62,519 bases of DNA from an uncultured delta proteobacterium (GTDB taxonomy: Bacteria > Desulfobacterota > Syntrophia > Syntrophales > UBA8958): positions 1 to 62,519 of the forward strand of contig CAISJV010000049.1 in assembly GCA_903885795.1 (NCBI GenBank). The letters run 5' to 3'. The translations under genes and the position numbers were made by a program. Each line of letters starts with the position of its first letter. The first letter of the stretch is position 1. This document shows positions 50,699-59,109 of the stretch, in pieces. Below the pieces are notes generated by a model. The model was given only the letters and a program-made list of their open reading frames with translations, was not told the DNA's origin and did no database searches.

Positions 50699-51541
50699 CT
50701 ACCATTCCACCAATTCTACGCGCCTGTTTTTAGCACGCCCTTCCTCGGTGCGGTTCGTGACCACCGGTGCGATCGGCCCTGCGCCTTCAGCCTTCAGGCG
50801 GTTCGCGGCGACACCATGACTCCTGGTGAGTGCCTGGACCACGGCCTCGGCCCGTGCTTGCGAGAGCTTCATGTTTGCATCGAACTGTCCCATAGAGTCG
50901 GTGTGACCGACAACGAGCAGCTTAAGGTCCGGGTCGCCTGAAAGCAACTTCGCAACCTCCTGCAGAGCGGCCTGCGACTCAGACTTAACCTCGGACTTCC
51001 CGGTGTCAAAGTAGATTCCATAGACGGTGGCGTGGCCCGTGGACTTAATGTCGTTCCCGAAGGCATCCGCGTTGGCCACAATGTCCTGAGCCATTCCTGC
51101 CTTCTCGACGATGGTGAGCCAAATTTTTCCGTTGCCTTTCTCAGCCTGGACCCAGATCTCCTTGCCGTCTTTCACAAGCTTCCCGTTCACGAACCGGTTG
51201 CTGTTTTTGTCTATAAAGAGGACGGTGCCCTGGACGCTCTTAATTGCATTCCCATAGTTCCGGACGACCGCGAGGCCGCTTGCTTCCTTGGAACGATCCT
51301 CGATCCGGTAGGTCAGTTTGGTGATGCGCCCTTCGATACCGGTTTTGTCCTTCTTTCCGGTCTCGAAATTGAATACGTCAAAGTCCTTCGTGTCACAATT
51401 CTCAATACTATATCCCGGCATCCGCGTCGGGAAGACAGGATGGTCGACGCAGCCCGTTTTGTCGGGCAACGCGGCGCTTGCGAGACCGGAGGAGATAAAG
51501 AAAACAATAGCCATGATCCAAACGTGTTTGATTTTTTTCAC
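50699..51541 (-). CDS. OmpA-family outer-membrane/peptidoglycan-binding protein
   Basis: A 280-residue exported protein. The signal peptide is VKKIKHVWIMAIVFFISSGLASA. The N-terminal about 150 residues form a beta-rich region of unclear type. The C-terminal OmpA-like domain has VYGIYFDTGKSEVKSES, LLVVGHTDSMGQFDANMKLSQARAEAV and GPIAPVVTNRTEEGRAKNRRVEL, with the residues that bind diaminopimelate in peptidoglycan. It should anchor the envelope. The start is GTG at 51541 with AAAGGA seven bases upstream; a TTG at 51559 is less suitable. Confidence 0.85.
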   Translation of the reverse strand: MKKIKHVWIMAIVFFISSGLASAALPDKTGCVDHPVFPTRMPGYSIENCDTKDFDVFNFETGKKDKTGIEGRITKLTYRIEDRSKEASGLAVVRNYGNAIKSVQGTVLFIDKNSNRFVNGKLVKDGKEIWVQAEKGNGKIWLTIVEKAGMAQDIVANADAFGNDIKSTGHATVYGIYFDTGKSEVKSESQAALQEVAKLLSGDPDLKLLVVGHTDSMGQFDANMKLSQARAEAVVQALTRSHGVAANRLKAEGAGPIAPVVTNRTEEGRAKNRRVELVEW

Positions 51542-51704
51542 AGGAATTTCCTTTCTCAAGTTGAGGGTTATTCTTCAGAATAAAATTATTTATTGACGAG
51601 GTTGTTCTACGATTGGAGCTCTAACAAAAGTGTGTCCTATGTCAAAGAGCTTTTAGTAAAAATACTGCTTTCGAAGACCCACCGCCGGGCCCCCCCCGCC
51701 GAGA

Positions 51705-52606
51705 CTAAGGCAGCGCGGCTTTCAGTTTCGTCAGGTCGATCTGCCCCAGGAAATCCCGCACACTTTGCGGCTTTTCCTCCGGCCCGGCAACAACGAGCGC
51801 CATGCCGCGGGGCTTTGTGGGTAAGCTGAGGTTCACATTTTTCAGGTTGTAACGCGTGTACCCGCTAATCCGCTTCTCTCTCTCGAAGGCACCGAGGAGG
51901 ACCGTAATGCAACTGGTGTTGTAGTCCCGGCAACCGTCACCCTGCTCGAAGGCCAGCGGGAATCCCGGGAGTTTGTACGGACTGGCCTTATCGTTGAGGT
52001 TCACTTCCTGGTTGACGAAGGCCCGCACAGTGAGCTCCTTTGCGGGGAGGTTTCGCTCCGCATTCTGTAGCGCAGCCGTTGCGCCCCCCGAGGCGACCCA
52101 TGCCTGGTAGTCGGCCATGACCTGATCGCGCAGCTTGTTCCCTTCATTGCGGACGGTCTTGAGCTCAGCCCGGATCCTCTCCTTCTCGCTACTGTCACGG
52201 GTCTTGTTACGGGCGCTCGTCAGCTCGGCGTCCTTCGCATCGAGGGCGGCGAGTCGCGCCTGCTGCTCGGGGGTTCCCTTGGCGCGGTCCGTGAAGGAGG
52301 CGCGCTGCTGCCCGGCCTGGTATAGTCACGGCTCAGGGTGTACGTAGCCGTGAAGGACATCCGGGCCATCTGGTCGGGCTTGATCGCCTCCGGCAGCATG
52401 ATCTCGCCGGCATCGTTCCCGTATTTTACTGTGAGCGTATAGTTTGCGGGGGTCTTGGGCAGGGCCCCCTGGAAGTTACTCTTGAGGGCATTGAAGGCCG
52501 CGGCCTCCGGACCGGTCATCTTGCGAGTGGGGCCATCGCCATCGGCGAGGGCGAGGGGTGCCGTAAGAAGGAGACACATTATCGTGAGCATTAAACACCG
52601 TTTCAT
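51705..52606 (-). pseudogene. Secreted coiled-coil-containing protein, disrupted by a single-base frameshift
   Basis: Two adjacent open frames join as one protein of about 300 residues. The first part starts MKRCLMLTIMCLLLTAPLALA (signal peptide) and runs to SFTATYTLSRDYT. Near 52320 one base is missing (GACTATACCAGG, where ACNCAG restores phase). The other frame then reads QAGQQRASFTDRAKG, a Glu/Arg-rich helix, and a C-terminal domain ending TKLKAALP. No family is recognised. It could be a true mutation or a sequencing error. The start at 52606 follows AAAGGA. Confidence 0.6.
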
Positions 52607-52921
52607 GATTCGCATCCTTTCCCATTGATAAGGCATTACTTTTAGGCTTTGGGACTATATGAAGAAGGATCTTGTGTGTCAAGATGATATTTGACCGCAG
52701 AATGTAAGTGCAGTGCCAATGTCCATCGTCGGACATGAATGGTGTTTAGTTCGGATTGAAATCCAGGATCATTGTCGAGGTTTAAGTTTTGCTTTGAAAA
52801 GCAACAATGCATTTGTCTTTTTCCTTAAAATAGTTTAGCTTTATACGCGGAAGAGGGACGCTACAGGCGACGAGCCAGGAAAAGACATGCTAACAACCCA
52901 TCACTAGGAGGAGGGCGGATT
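52607..52921. other. Divergent intergenic region upstream of the OsmC-family gene
   Basis: About 315 bases. Two hairpins are visible: ATGTCC/GGACAT (52719-52736) and TTGCTT-TGAA-AAGCAA (about 52789-52804). A T-rich stretch follows the second. The OsmC gene has a strong AGGAGG ribosome site at its right edge, but no clear -35/-10 pair. Confidence 0.4.
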
Positions 52922-53392
52922 ATGGGAGAGATCGTTCACACTTCAAAGATCAGGATCGTCCGGGAGAAGGGACCCACGCGGCGCGCCATGATCGAGGGCT
53001 TTAACGAACCGGTCTATTACGGCGTCCACGGGGGGATAAAGAAATTCTACAAGATTGATCCGGAGGAGGAACACGCCGCCACTCTGGATCACATCGTTGC
53101 GGCGACAGCGGGCTGAATGATGGGGACACTGGCCACGGTGCTGGCCGGAAAAAAGATCGCGACTCCGGAGGCTCGCTACTGGGCCGAAGTAGAAGGAGAC
53201 ATTGAAAACGTTAGCAATGTTCTAAAGATAACACGAATCCGGGTGAAGTATCACCTGCAGGTGGCGGAAGACCGGAAACAGGACGTAAAGGAGGCCTTCG
53301 CCGCTTACCTGGTGCGATGCCCTGCTGCCCAGAGCGTCATCGGCTGCATTGACATCCAGGATGAAATGGCGATGGAGGACCTGCCCGCTTAA
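52922..53392 (+). CDS. OsmC-family peroxiredoxin-like protein, probable selenoprotein (TGA = Sec at 53114)
   Basis: Read through one in-frame TGA (53114-53116), the gene gives 156 residues, the normal OsmC/Ohr length. The first part ends EEEHAATLDHIVAATAG. Family members follow this with a Cys (ATLDHLVAAVAGC-type), the peroxidatic residue; here that codon is TGA. The second part continues MMGTLATVLAGKKIATPE and has the partner cysteine in VRCPAAQSVIGC. OsmC-like selenoproteins with Sec at this site are known. A 7-bp hairpin with a G in the second loop position lies at 53129-53148, fitting the bacterial SECIS pattern. It would reduce organic or fatty-acid peroxides in the cytoplasm. A Cys-to-stop mutation is the alternative. 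Confidence 0.75.
53129..53148 (+). promoter_or_regulatory. SECIS-like hairpin following the in-frame TGA
   Basis: In RNA, CUGGCCA (53129-53135) pairs with UGCUGG-type UGGCCGG (53142-53148) giving seven pairs, one of them G-U. The six-base loop CGGUGC starts 19 bases after the UGA and has G as its second base. These agree with the published bacterial SECIS outline. Folding was done by hand. Confidence 0.55.
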
Positions 53393-53410
53393 GGAGTGTA
53401 TCAATTAACA

Positions 53411-54049
53411 ATGATTGGAATTATTGACTATAAGGCGGGGAACCTCACCAGCGTGGCCCGGGCGCTCCACTATCTGGGCCAGCCCTGTGAGGTCACGGAC
53501 GATCCGGAGGTACTGGAGGCCTGCGACCGGATTATCTTTCCCGGCGTGGGGGCAGCCGGAGAGGCGATGATTAATCTCCGCAGCCAGGGACTGGACCTGC
53601 GGCTCCGGGAATGGGTGGCCTCCGGCAAAACCACCCTTGGCATCTGCCTGGGAACACAGGTTATTTTCGAGGGCAGCGAAGAAAACGACGCTGTCTGTCT
53701 GGGCATCGTTCCGGGGTCCGTCCGGCGATTCCCCGGAGACCTGAAAGATCGGGAAGGCCGTTTCCTCAAGATCCCCCACATGGGCTGGAATCACGTCGAA
53801 TTTTCCCGGCCTCACCCGGTTTTTGCGGGCCTGTCGGCAGACGCCGAGTTCTATTTTGTCCACTCCTATTACCCGGCCCCGGCGGATGATCGCTGGGCAA
53901 TTGGCTGGACCGATTACGGCCTGCGCTTCTGCGCCGCCGTTGCCCACGAGAATCTGGTGGCCGTTCAGTTTCACCCTGAAAAGAGCGGCGCCCCGGGCTT
54001 GCAGATCCTGGCCAATTTCTGTCGCTGGGAGGGAAACGATGCTCAGTAA
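53411..54049 (+). CDS. hisH: Imidazole glycerol phosphate synthase, glutaminase subunit HisH
   Basis: A 212-residue class I glutamine amidotransferase that supplies ammonia to HisF in histidine and purine-linked AICAR formation. The nucleophile-elbow is [11 protein letters not shown] (Cys), and the His/Glu dyad is VQFHPEKSG. The N-terminus [22 protein letters not shown] is typical. The start at 53411 fits the family; an in-frame GTG at 53396 sits on the ribosome site. It begins 19 bases after the OsmC gene stop and overlaps hisF by 11 bases. No other his genes are nearby, so the histidine operon is split in this genome or this is a second copy. Confidence 0.93.
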   Translation: MIGIIDYKAGNLTSVARALHYLGQPCEVTDDPEVLEACDRIIFPGVGAAGEAMINLRSQGLDLRLREWVASGKTTLGICLGTQVIFEGSEENDAVCLGIVPGSVRRFPGDLKDREGRFLKIPHMGWNHVEFSRPHPVFAGLSADAEFYFVHSYYPAPADDRWAIGWTDYGLRFCAAVAHENLVAVQFHPEKSGAPGLQILANFCRWEGNDAQ

Positions 54050-54818
54050 ACGTATCATCCCCTGTCTGGATGTCCGGGACGGCAAGCTGACGAAAGGCAT
54101 CAAATTTAAAGGCAATATCGACATTGGCGATCCCGTGGAGGCGGCCCGGGAATACTACGAACAGGGGGCCGATGAAATTGTTTTCTATGACATCACCGCC
54201 TCGTCGGACGCCCGCAACATCATGCTCGACGTGGTCCGCCGGGTGGCGGAGACGATCTTCATCCCCTTCTCCGTCGGCGGCGGGATTCGCAGCGTCGAGG
54301 ACATGCGGGCCGTTATTCTTGCCGGAGCCGAAAAAATAAGTGTCAATTCCGAAGCCGTGAAGAATCCCGCTCTTATCGAAGAAGGGGCGAAGGCTTTCGG
54401 CAATCAGTGTGTGGTTCTGGGCATGGACGTCAAGAAGGTTGCAATCCGCCCGGAGATCCCTTCGGGATATGAGATCGTCATCCATGGCGGCAGGATCTAC
54501 ACGGGCCGGGACGCCCTGCAATGGGCCAAAGAGGGGGAAAGCCGGGGGGCGGGGGAGATCTGCCTCAACTCCATCGACGCCGACGGCACCCAGGAAGGCT
54601 ATGAAATCGAGCTGACCCGGCTGGTTTCATCACAGGTCAGGATTCCCGTAATTGCCTCCGGCGGGGCCGGCAAGGCGGAACATCTGCTAGACGTCCTGAC
54701 CAAAGGCCAGGCCGACGCGGCCCTCATCGCCTCTATCGTCCATTACCGGACCCATACTATCCAGGACTTGAAGACCTATCTGAACGGACAGGGTGTAAAA
54801 GTACGGATGCAATGGTAA
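54039..54818 (+). CDS. hisF: Imidazole glycerol phosphate synthase, cyclase subunit HisF
   Basis: A 259-residue beta/alpha barrel enzyme. The catalytic aspartates are in [15 protein letters not shown] (first strand) and [17 protein letters not shown] (the second, in the [10 protein letters not shown] block). Phosphate-binding glycines are in [12 protein letters not shown] and [12 protein letters not shown]. It converts the ribulosyl intermediate PRFAR plus ammonia to imidazole glycerol phosphate and AICAR. It overlaps hisH at the start and the next gene by seven bases at the end. Sequence is complete for the family. Confidence 0.95.
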   Translation: MLSKRIIPCLDVRDGKLTKGIKFKGNIDIGDPVEAAREYYEQGADEIVFYDITASSDARNIMLDVVRRVAETIFIPFSVGGGIRSVEDMRAVILAGAEKISVNSEAVKNPALIEEGAKAFGNQCVVLGMDVKKVAIRPEIPSGYEIVIHGGRIYTGRDALQWAKEGESRGAGEICLNSIDADGTQEGYEIELTRLVSSQVRIPVIASGGAGKAEHLLDVLTKGQADAALIASIVHYRTHTIQDLKTYLNGQGVKVRMQW

Positions 54819-55783
54819 AGCGTAGCTTCATTGTCGCAATTATATCTCTTCTTTGTCTTCTCCCCGGAATCACGGCAGCCGGCGAACTCCGCGCCGTGAC
54901 CTTTTTGCCCCAGTGGCTTCCCCAGGCCCAGTTTGCCGGCTATTATGTCGCCTACGAAAAGGGATTTTATCGCAAACACGGGATTGATATGAAGCTTCTC
55001 AAGGGCGGTCCGGATTTTCCTGCCGCCGAGATGCTTAGCAAAAATCGGACTGATTTTACATCCATGTTTCTCTCCGAAGCCATCCAGCAGCGTGATAAAA
55101 AGATCCATCTCGTCAATATCGGTCAACTCATGCAGCGTTCCGGGTTTATACTAGTTACGAAAAAAGGTAGCGGCATCTCCAAGCCTTCGGATTTACAAGA
55201 CAAAAAAGTCAGCATGTGGCCAAATTTCCAGGCTCAACCCCAGGCCTTTTTCCGCAAGTACGGCATCGAGGTCAAATCCGTTTCCCAGGGGGCAACAGTC
55301 AATCTGTTTCTGAGAGGAGGAGTCGATGCCGCTTCCGCCATGTGGTACAACGAGTATCACACGATCATCAACTCCGGAATCAATGAAGATGAGCTAACCA
55401 CCTTCTTTTTTGACCAGTATGGCCTCAATTTTCCCGAAGATGGTATTTATGTCCTCAAAGAAACCTATGAGCGCGACCGGGAGCTCTGCTGTAAGTTCGT
55501 CAAGGCCTCCCTCGCGGGCTGGAAGTATGCCTTTGAAAATCTCGACGAGGCCACGGACATCGTCATGAAATATATCAAAGACGCCCATGCCGGCGGCAAC
55601 CGGGTCCATCAGCGCTGGATGCTTGCCAGAATGAAGGATCTGATGCAACCAGTGGACCCCAAAGTGCCCATCGGCGCCCTCAACCCAAAGGATTACAATA
55701 CGGTAGCCGGAGAATTGCAGAAAAGCGGTCTTATCCAGACAATCCCCCCCTTCGGTGAGTTCTATGCCCCTTGCCTTGAATAA
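54812..55783 (+). CDS. THI5/NMT1-like periplasmic substrate-binding protein
   Basis: A 323-residue exported binding protein. The signal peptide ([19 protein letters not shown]) precedes a NMT1-like fold of PF09084: [32 protein letters not shown] and [39 protein letters not shown]. Relatives bind thiamine precursors, sulfonates or other small anions. No ABC permease or ATPase is adjacent. It overlaps the downstream sensor-phosphatase gene by about 20 bases, so its role may be to present a ligand to that receptor's periplasmic domain. Ligand unknown. Confidence 0.82.
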   Translation: MVKRSFIVAIISLLCLLPGITAAGELRAVTFLPQWLPQAQFAGYYVAYEKGFYRKHGIDMKLLKGGPDFPAAEMLSKNRTDFTSMFLSEAIQQRDKKIHLVNIGQLMQRSGFILVTKKGSGISKPSDLQDKKVSMWPNFQAQPQAFFRKYGIEVKSVSQGATVNLFLRGGVDAASAMWYNEYHTIINSGINEDELTTFFFDQYGLNFPEDGIYVLKETYERDRELCCKFVKASLAGWKYAFENLDEATDIVMKYIKDAHAGGNRVHQRWMLARMKDLMQPVDPKVPIGALNPKDYNTVAGELQKSGLIQTIPPFGEFYAPCLE

Positions 55784-57746
55784 CCTCAAAGCGTCCGGAA
55801 AGGGGGGACTAGCCTTCCGGATGTCCCTTTTCATCCTGACCAGTACGGCCTGCATCTTCATTGCAGCCTTTGGTTACAGCTATTTCTATTCCCGAAACCA
55901 GATCCTGGACGATGTGGAAAAGAATGCCGAGATCATCACCATTGCCACGGTGAGCAAGATCGAGATTGTCCTGAACGGCGTAGAGAAGGTTCCTTCCTAT
56001 CTCGCCCGCTCTCTGGGGAGTTCAAAGCCGGCACTGCCGGAACTTCAGAAACAGATCATCGACCTCCTGCAAACCAATCCCGAAATCTTCGGTTCCGCCG
56101 TCGCCTATGAGCCCTATGCCTTTGACGGAAAATCATTGTATTCAGCACCTTATATCTGCCGGGGTCAATACGGTGGTCTTGTTCCATCTTTCTTGGGAGA
56201 TAACGAATATCAATATTTTTTCCTGGACTGGTATCAGATCCCTAAAGAACTGGGCAAGCCGGTATGGAGCGAGCCCTACTTCGACGAGGGTGCGGGAAAC
56301 ATAATGATGTCAACCTATTCCGTCCCATTCTACAATTATAAAGACGGCAAGCAGGTCTTCACCGGGGTCGTCACTGCCGACATCTCCCTGGAATGGTTGA
56401 TGGAGACGATCAAAAAGATCTCCTCCCATCAATCCAGTTTCTCCTTTCTCATCTCCCGCAATGGCGTTTTCGTCTCCCATCCGAACAAGGACTACATAAT
56501 GCGGGAAAGTATCTTCAGCATTGCAGAAGCCAATAATGACCTGGCACTAAGAGAGATAGGCAGGAACATGATCCGGGGGAAGAAAGGGTTTGTTACCCTG
56601 CAGAATCACTTCGCCGGTCAGAAGGCCTGGATGTACTATGCCCCCCTGCCCTCCCTGGGGTGGTCAATCGGGGTGGTCTTCCCGGAAGACAAGCTCTTTG
56701 CAAGTATTGGCAGACTGGGCGTCATCATTATGGCAATCGGCGGCGCCGGGTTTCTGGCCCTTCTGGTCGTCATCATCGCCATTTCCGGAACCATCACCAA
56801 GCCCCTCCGCGTCCTTGCTGACAAAGCGGGGGAAATCGCCCGGGGCAACCTGGAAGTGGAGGTTCCCACGGTCAGGTCCCATGATGAAGTGGCTGCCCTT
56901 TCAAACTCCTTCAACAATATGAAGGACGCCCTGAAGGAGTATATCAGCAACCTTGCCGAAACCACCGCCGCCAAGGAACGGATCGAGAGCGAACTGAAGA
57001 TTGCCCATACAATCCAGATGAGCTTTCTTCCCAAGCGCTTTCCGCCCTTTCCGGAAAAGGAGGAATTTGAAATCTTCGCCGCCCTGGAACCGGCAAAGGA
57101 AGTGGGGGGAGATCTCTATGACTTCTTCCTGATTGACGAGGAGCACGTATTCTTTTCCATCGGCGACGTCTCCGGCAAGGGGGTGCCGGCGGCCCTGTTC
57201 ATGGCCGTAACTAAAACCCTGATGAAAGGGATCTGCAGCCAGGCGGTTTTCCCTTCCATGGCCCTGGCAACAGTTAATCAGGAACTCTGCAAGGACAATG
57301 ACTCCTCTATGTTTGTCACCGTATTTTGCGGCATTCTGAACTTCAAGACCGGGGAACTCCTTTTCGCAAATGCCGGCCATAATCTCCCGGTCCTGATTTC
57401 TGCAGGCGGCGAAATTAGCTGGCTGGAGTCTCCGCCGGGTTTCCTCCTGGGAATCATGGAAGACGCTGAATTTGAAACTTCCCGGATGATCTTGACTCCC
57501 GGCGACACCTTGTTCCTCTATACCGACGGGGTAACGGAGGCCATGAATCTCCAACAGGAATTCTTTTCCGACCCAACCCTGATCGAGACTATCGCCAAAT
57601 GCCCGGACCAGCGGATACCGGAAACGATCATTCACTGCGTCCTCAAGGCCGTCAAGGCGTTTACCGGATCAGAACCCCAATCAGACGACATCACCATGCT
57701 CGCGCTGCATTATCGTGGTAAGGGAGCGGGGAACGGAATTCATTAG
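55764..57746 (+). CDS. Membrane sensor phosphatase: Cache, HAMP and SpoIIE/PP2C domains
   Basis: A 660-residue inner-membrane signalling protein. A first membrane helix (FRMSLFILTSTACIFIAAFGYSYFY near residue 20-42) and a second (VIIMAIGGAGFLALLVVIIAI near 315-335) bracket a Cache-type periplasmic domain with WSEPYFDEGAGNIMMSTYSVPFY. A HAMP linker (ITKPLRVLADKAGEIARGNLEVEVP) follows. The PP2C-like SpoIIE domain has LEPAKEVGGDLYDFF and SIGDVSGKGVPAALFMA, with metal-binding aspartates, and GDTLFLYTDGVTEAMN. RsbU-like phosphatases of this type act on anti-anti-sigma factors. No anti-sigma pair is near. The start may be the GTG at 55755. Confidence 0.87.
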   Translation: MPLALNNLKASGKGGLAFRMSLFILTSTACIFIAAFGYSYFYSRNQILDDVEKNAEIITIATVSKIEIVLNGVEKVPSYLARSLGSSKPALPELQKQIIDLLQTNPEIFGSAVAYEPYAFDGKSLYSAPYICRGQYGGLVPSFLGDNEYQYFFLDWYQIPKELGKPVWSEPYFDEGAGNIMMSTYSVPFYNYKDGKQVFTGVVTADISLEWLMETIKKISSHQSSFSFLISRNGVFVSHPNKDYIMRESIFSIAEANNDLALREIGRNMIRGKKGFVTLQNHFAGQKAWMYYAPLPSLGWSIGVVFPEDKLFASIGRLGVIIMAIGGAGFLALLVVIIAISGTITKPLRVLADKAGEIARGNLEVEVPTVRSHDEVAALSNSFNNMKDALKEYISNLAETTAAKERIESELKIAHTIQMSFLPKRFPPFPEKEEFEIFAALEPAKEVGGDLYDFFLIDEEHVFFSIGDVSGKGVPAALFMAVTKTLMKGICSQAVFPSMALATVNQELCKDNDSSMFVTVFCGILNFKTGELLFANAGHNLPVLISAGGEISWLESPPGFLLGIMEDAEFETSRMILTPGDTLFLYTDGVTEAMNLQQEFFSDPTLIETIAKCPDQRIPETIIHCVLKAVKAFTGSEPQSDDITMLALHYRGKGAGNGIH

Positions 57747-57757
57747 ATAATTCTCAT

Positions 57758-58783
57758 ATGCGCGCCCTTTTTATCGACAAGATATGCGACCTGCGAATTG
57801 AACGTCACCCCCTGACACCGGGTCATGCACCTGATCCTGTGGTTACAGCCGATGAGATTGTTCTGAAGGTAGGGGCCTGCGGCGTCTGTCACACCGAACT
57901 TGATGAAATCGAAGGCCGCACGCCACCGTTGTTTTTCCCGATGATTCCCGGTCATCAGGTCGTGGGACGGGTAGTCGAGAGAGGGGCCGGGGTAACCCGG
58001 CTCCAGATCGGCAACCGTGTCGGCGTGGGCTGGATATTTTCCGCCTGTGGGGTATGCACCTGGTGCCGCACGGATCGAGAGAATCTATGTGAACAATTCC
58101 GCGCCACCGGCCGGGATGCTCACGGCGGCTACGCGGAATTTATCAAGGTTCGGGAGGCTTTCGCCATTCCCATCCCGGCGGAACTTTCAGACAGCGAGGC
58201 GGCCCCCTTACTGTGCGCAGGGGCTATCGGCTACCGGTCTCTGCGGCTGGCAGGTATTCAGGACGGCCAAACCCTGGGCCTGACCGGCTTCGGAGCTTCC
58301 GCACACCTTGTATTGAAAATGGTCCGTCACCAATATCCGAAATCGGATGTATTTGTCTTTGCCCGGAGCGAGCAGGAACGACTATTTGCTCGGGAATTGG
58401 GTGCCGCCTGGTCGGGGGACACGGAGGAGACCCCGCCGGAGCTGCTCGATGCCATCATTGACACCACCCCCGTTTGGCGGCCCATCATCGCCGCCCTGAA
58501 AAACCTCAAAAGCGGCGGTCGGCTGGTTATCAATGCCATCCGGAAGGAAGACGCAGACAAGGACAGCCTCCTGGGGTTGGATTACCCCCATCACCTGTGG
58601 CTGGAAAAGGAAATCAAGAGTGTGGCAAACGTAACCCGACGGGATATTCAGGAATGCCTTGATCTTGCCGCCAGCATCCCCATCAAACCGGAATACCGGG
58701 AATATGGCCTGGAAGACGCGAATCAGGCTTTGCTGGAACTCAAGGAACGGAAGATCCGGGGGGCCAAGGTCATCAGGATATAA
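57758..58783 (+). CDS. Zinc-dependent alcohol dehydrogenase (AdhP-like MDR family)
   Basis: A 341-residue medium-chain dehydrogenase. The catalytic zinc ligands are in GACGVCHTELDE (Cys) and IPGHQVVGRVVERG (His). The structural-zinc set is CGVCTWCRTDRENLC, four cysteines at C-x2-C-x2-C-x7-C. The nucleotide-binding region is GLTGFGASAHLVLKM, lacking a classical GxGxxG, as in some NADP-using members. It oxidises alcohols or reduces aldehydes. It starts 11 bases after the phosphatase gene, probably on the same transcript. Confidence 0.88.
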   Translation: MRALFIDKICDLRIERHPLTPGHAPDPVVTADEIVLKVGACGVCHTELDEIEGRTPPLFFPMIPGHQVVGRVVERGAGVTRLQIGNRVGVGWIFSACGVCTWCRTDRENLCEQFRATGRDAHGGYAEFIKVREAFAIPIPAELSDSEAAPLLCAGAIGYRSLRLAGIQDGQTLGLTGFGASAHLVLKMVRHQYPKSDVFVFARSEQERLFARELGAAWSGDTEETPPELLDAIIDTTPVWRPIIAALKNLKSGGRLVINAIRKEDADKDSLLGLDYPHHLWLEKEIKSVANVTRRDIQECLDLAASIPIKPEYREYGLEDANQALLELKERKIRGAKVIRI

Positions 58784-58867
58784 ATCACGAAAACAGCCTA
58801 ACGCTCCCCCAAAACTAGACAGGGCAATAAGGTGCATTTTAGTCTGCCAAGGGCTAAGATGCTGACT

Positions 58868-58882
58868 TTCAAATACAAAGCG
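58868..58882 (+). repeat. 15-base direct repeat, left copy (possible att site)
   Basis: TTCAAATACAAAGCG occurs here and again at 62363-62377 in the same orientation. The pair brackets the recombinase, the DUF4258/YgiT-like pair and the HTH gene. Chance recurrence of a 15-mer is not negligible in this length of sequence. Confidence 0.35.
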
Positions 58883-59029
58883 ATAAACCCCGGATGCTGA
58901 GGGATTATTGAATCCCGGTCGAAACATGCGACTTTTGACGCATTGCTTTTTCTTCGACAAAATACGTTACTATGCCTCTATATGATCTCATATTATAGAT
59001 AGTGTGTTCCCCTTCACTTCCCATAATTC

Positions 59030-59059
59030 TTAACATATCTTGCCCACCTGAGGTATAAT
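59030..59059 (+). promoter_or_regulatory. Promoter of the tyrosine recombinase gene
   Basis: TTAACA (59030-59035), an 18-base spacer and a perfect TATAAT (59054-59059). A ten-base perfect inverted repeat encloses it, one arm overlapping the -35 and the other ending at the ribosome site. Autoregulation by the recombinase is possible. Confidence 0.6.
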
Positions 59060-59109
59060 TCCCGGGACTCCCAAAGACCTCACAAAGCAAAGAATTATGG
59101 AGGTGGACC

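Larger units (their letters stand above)
58784..59109. other. Intergenic region upstream of the recombinase
   Basis: About 325 bases. It contains the left copy of a 15-base direct repeat (58868-58882), the inverted repeat CATAATTCTT/AAGAATTATG (59022-59031 and 59090-59099) and the promoter at 59030-59059. No coding sequence. Confidence 0.5.
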
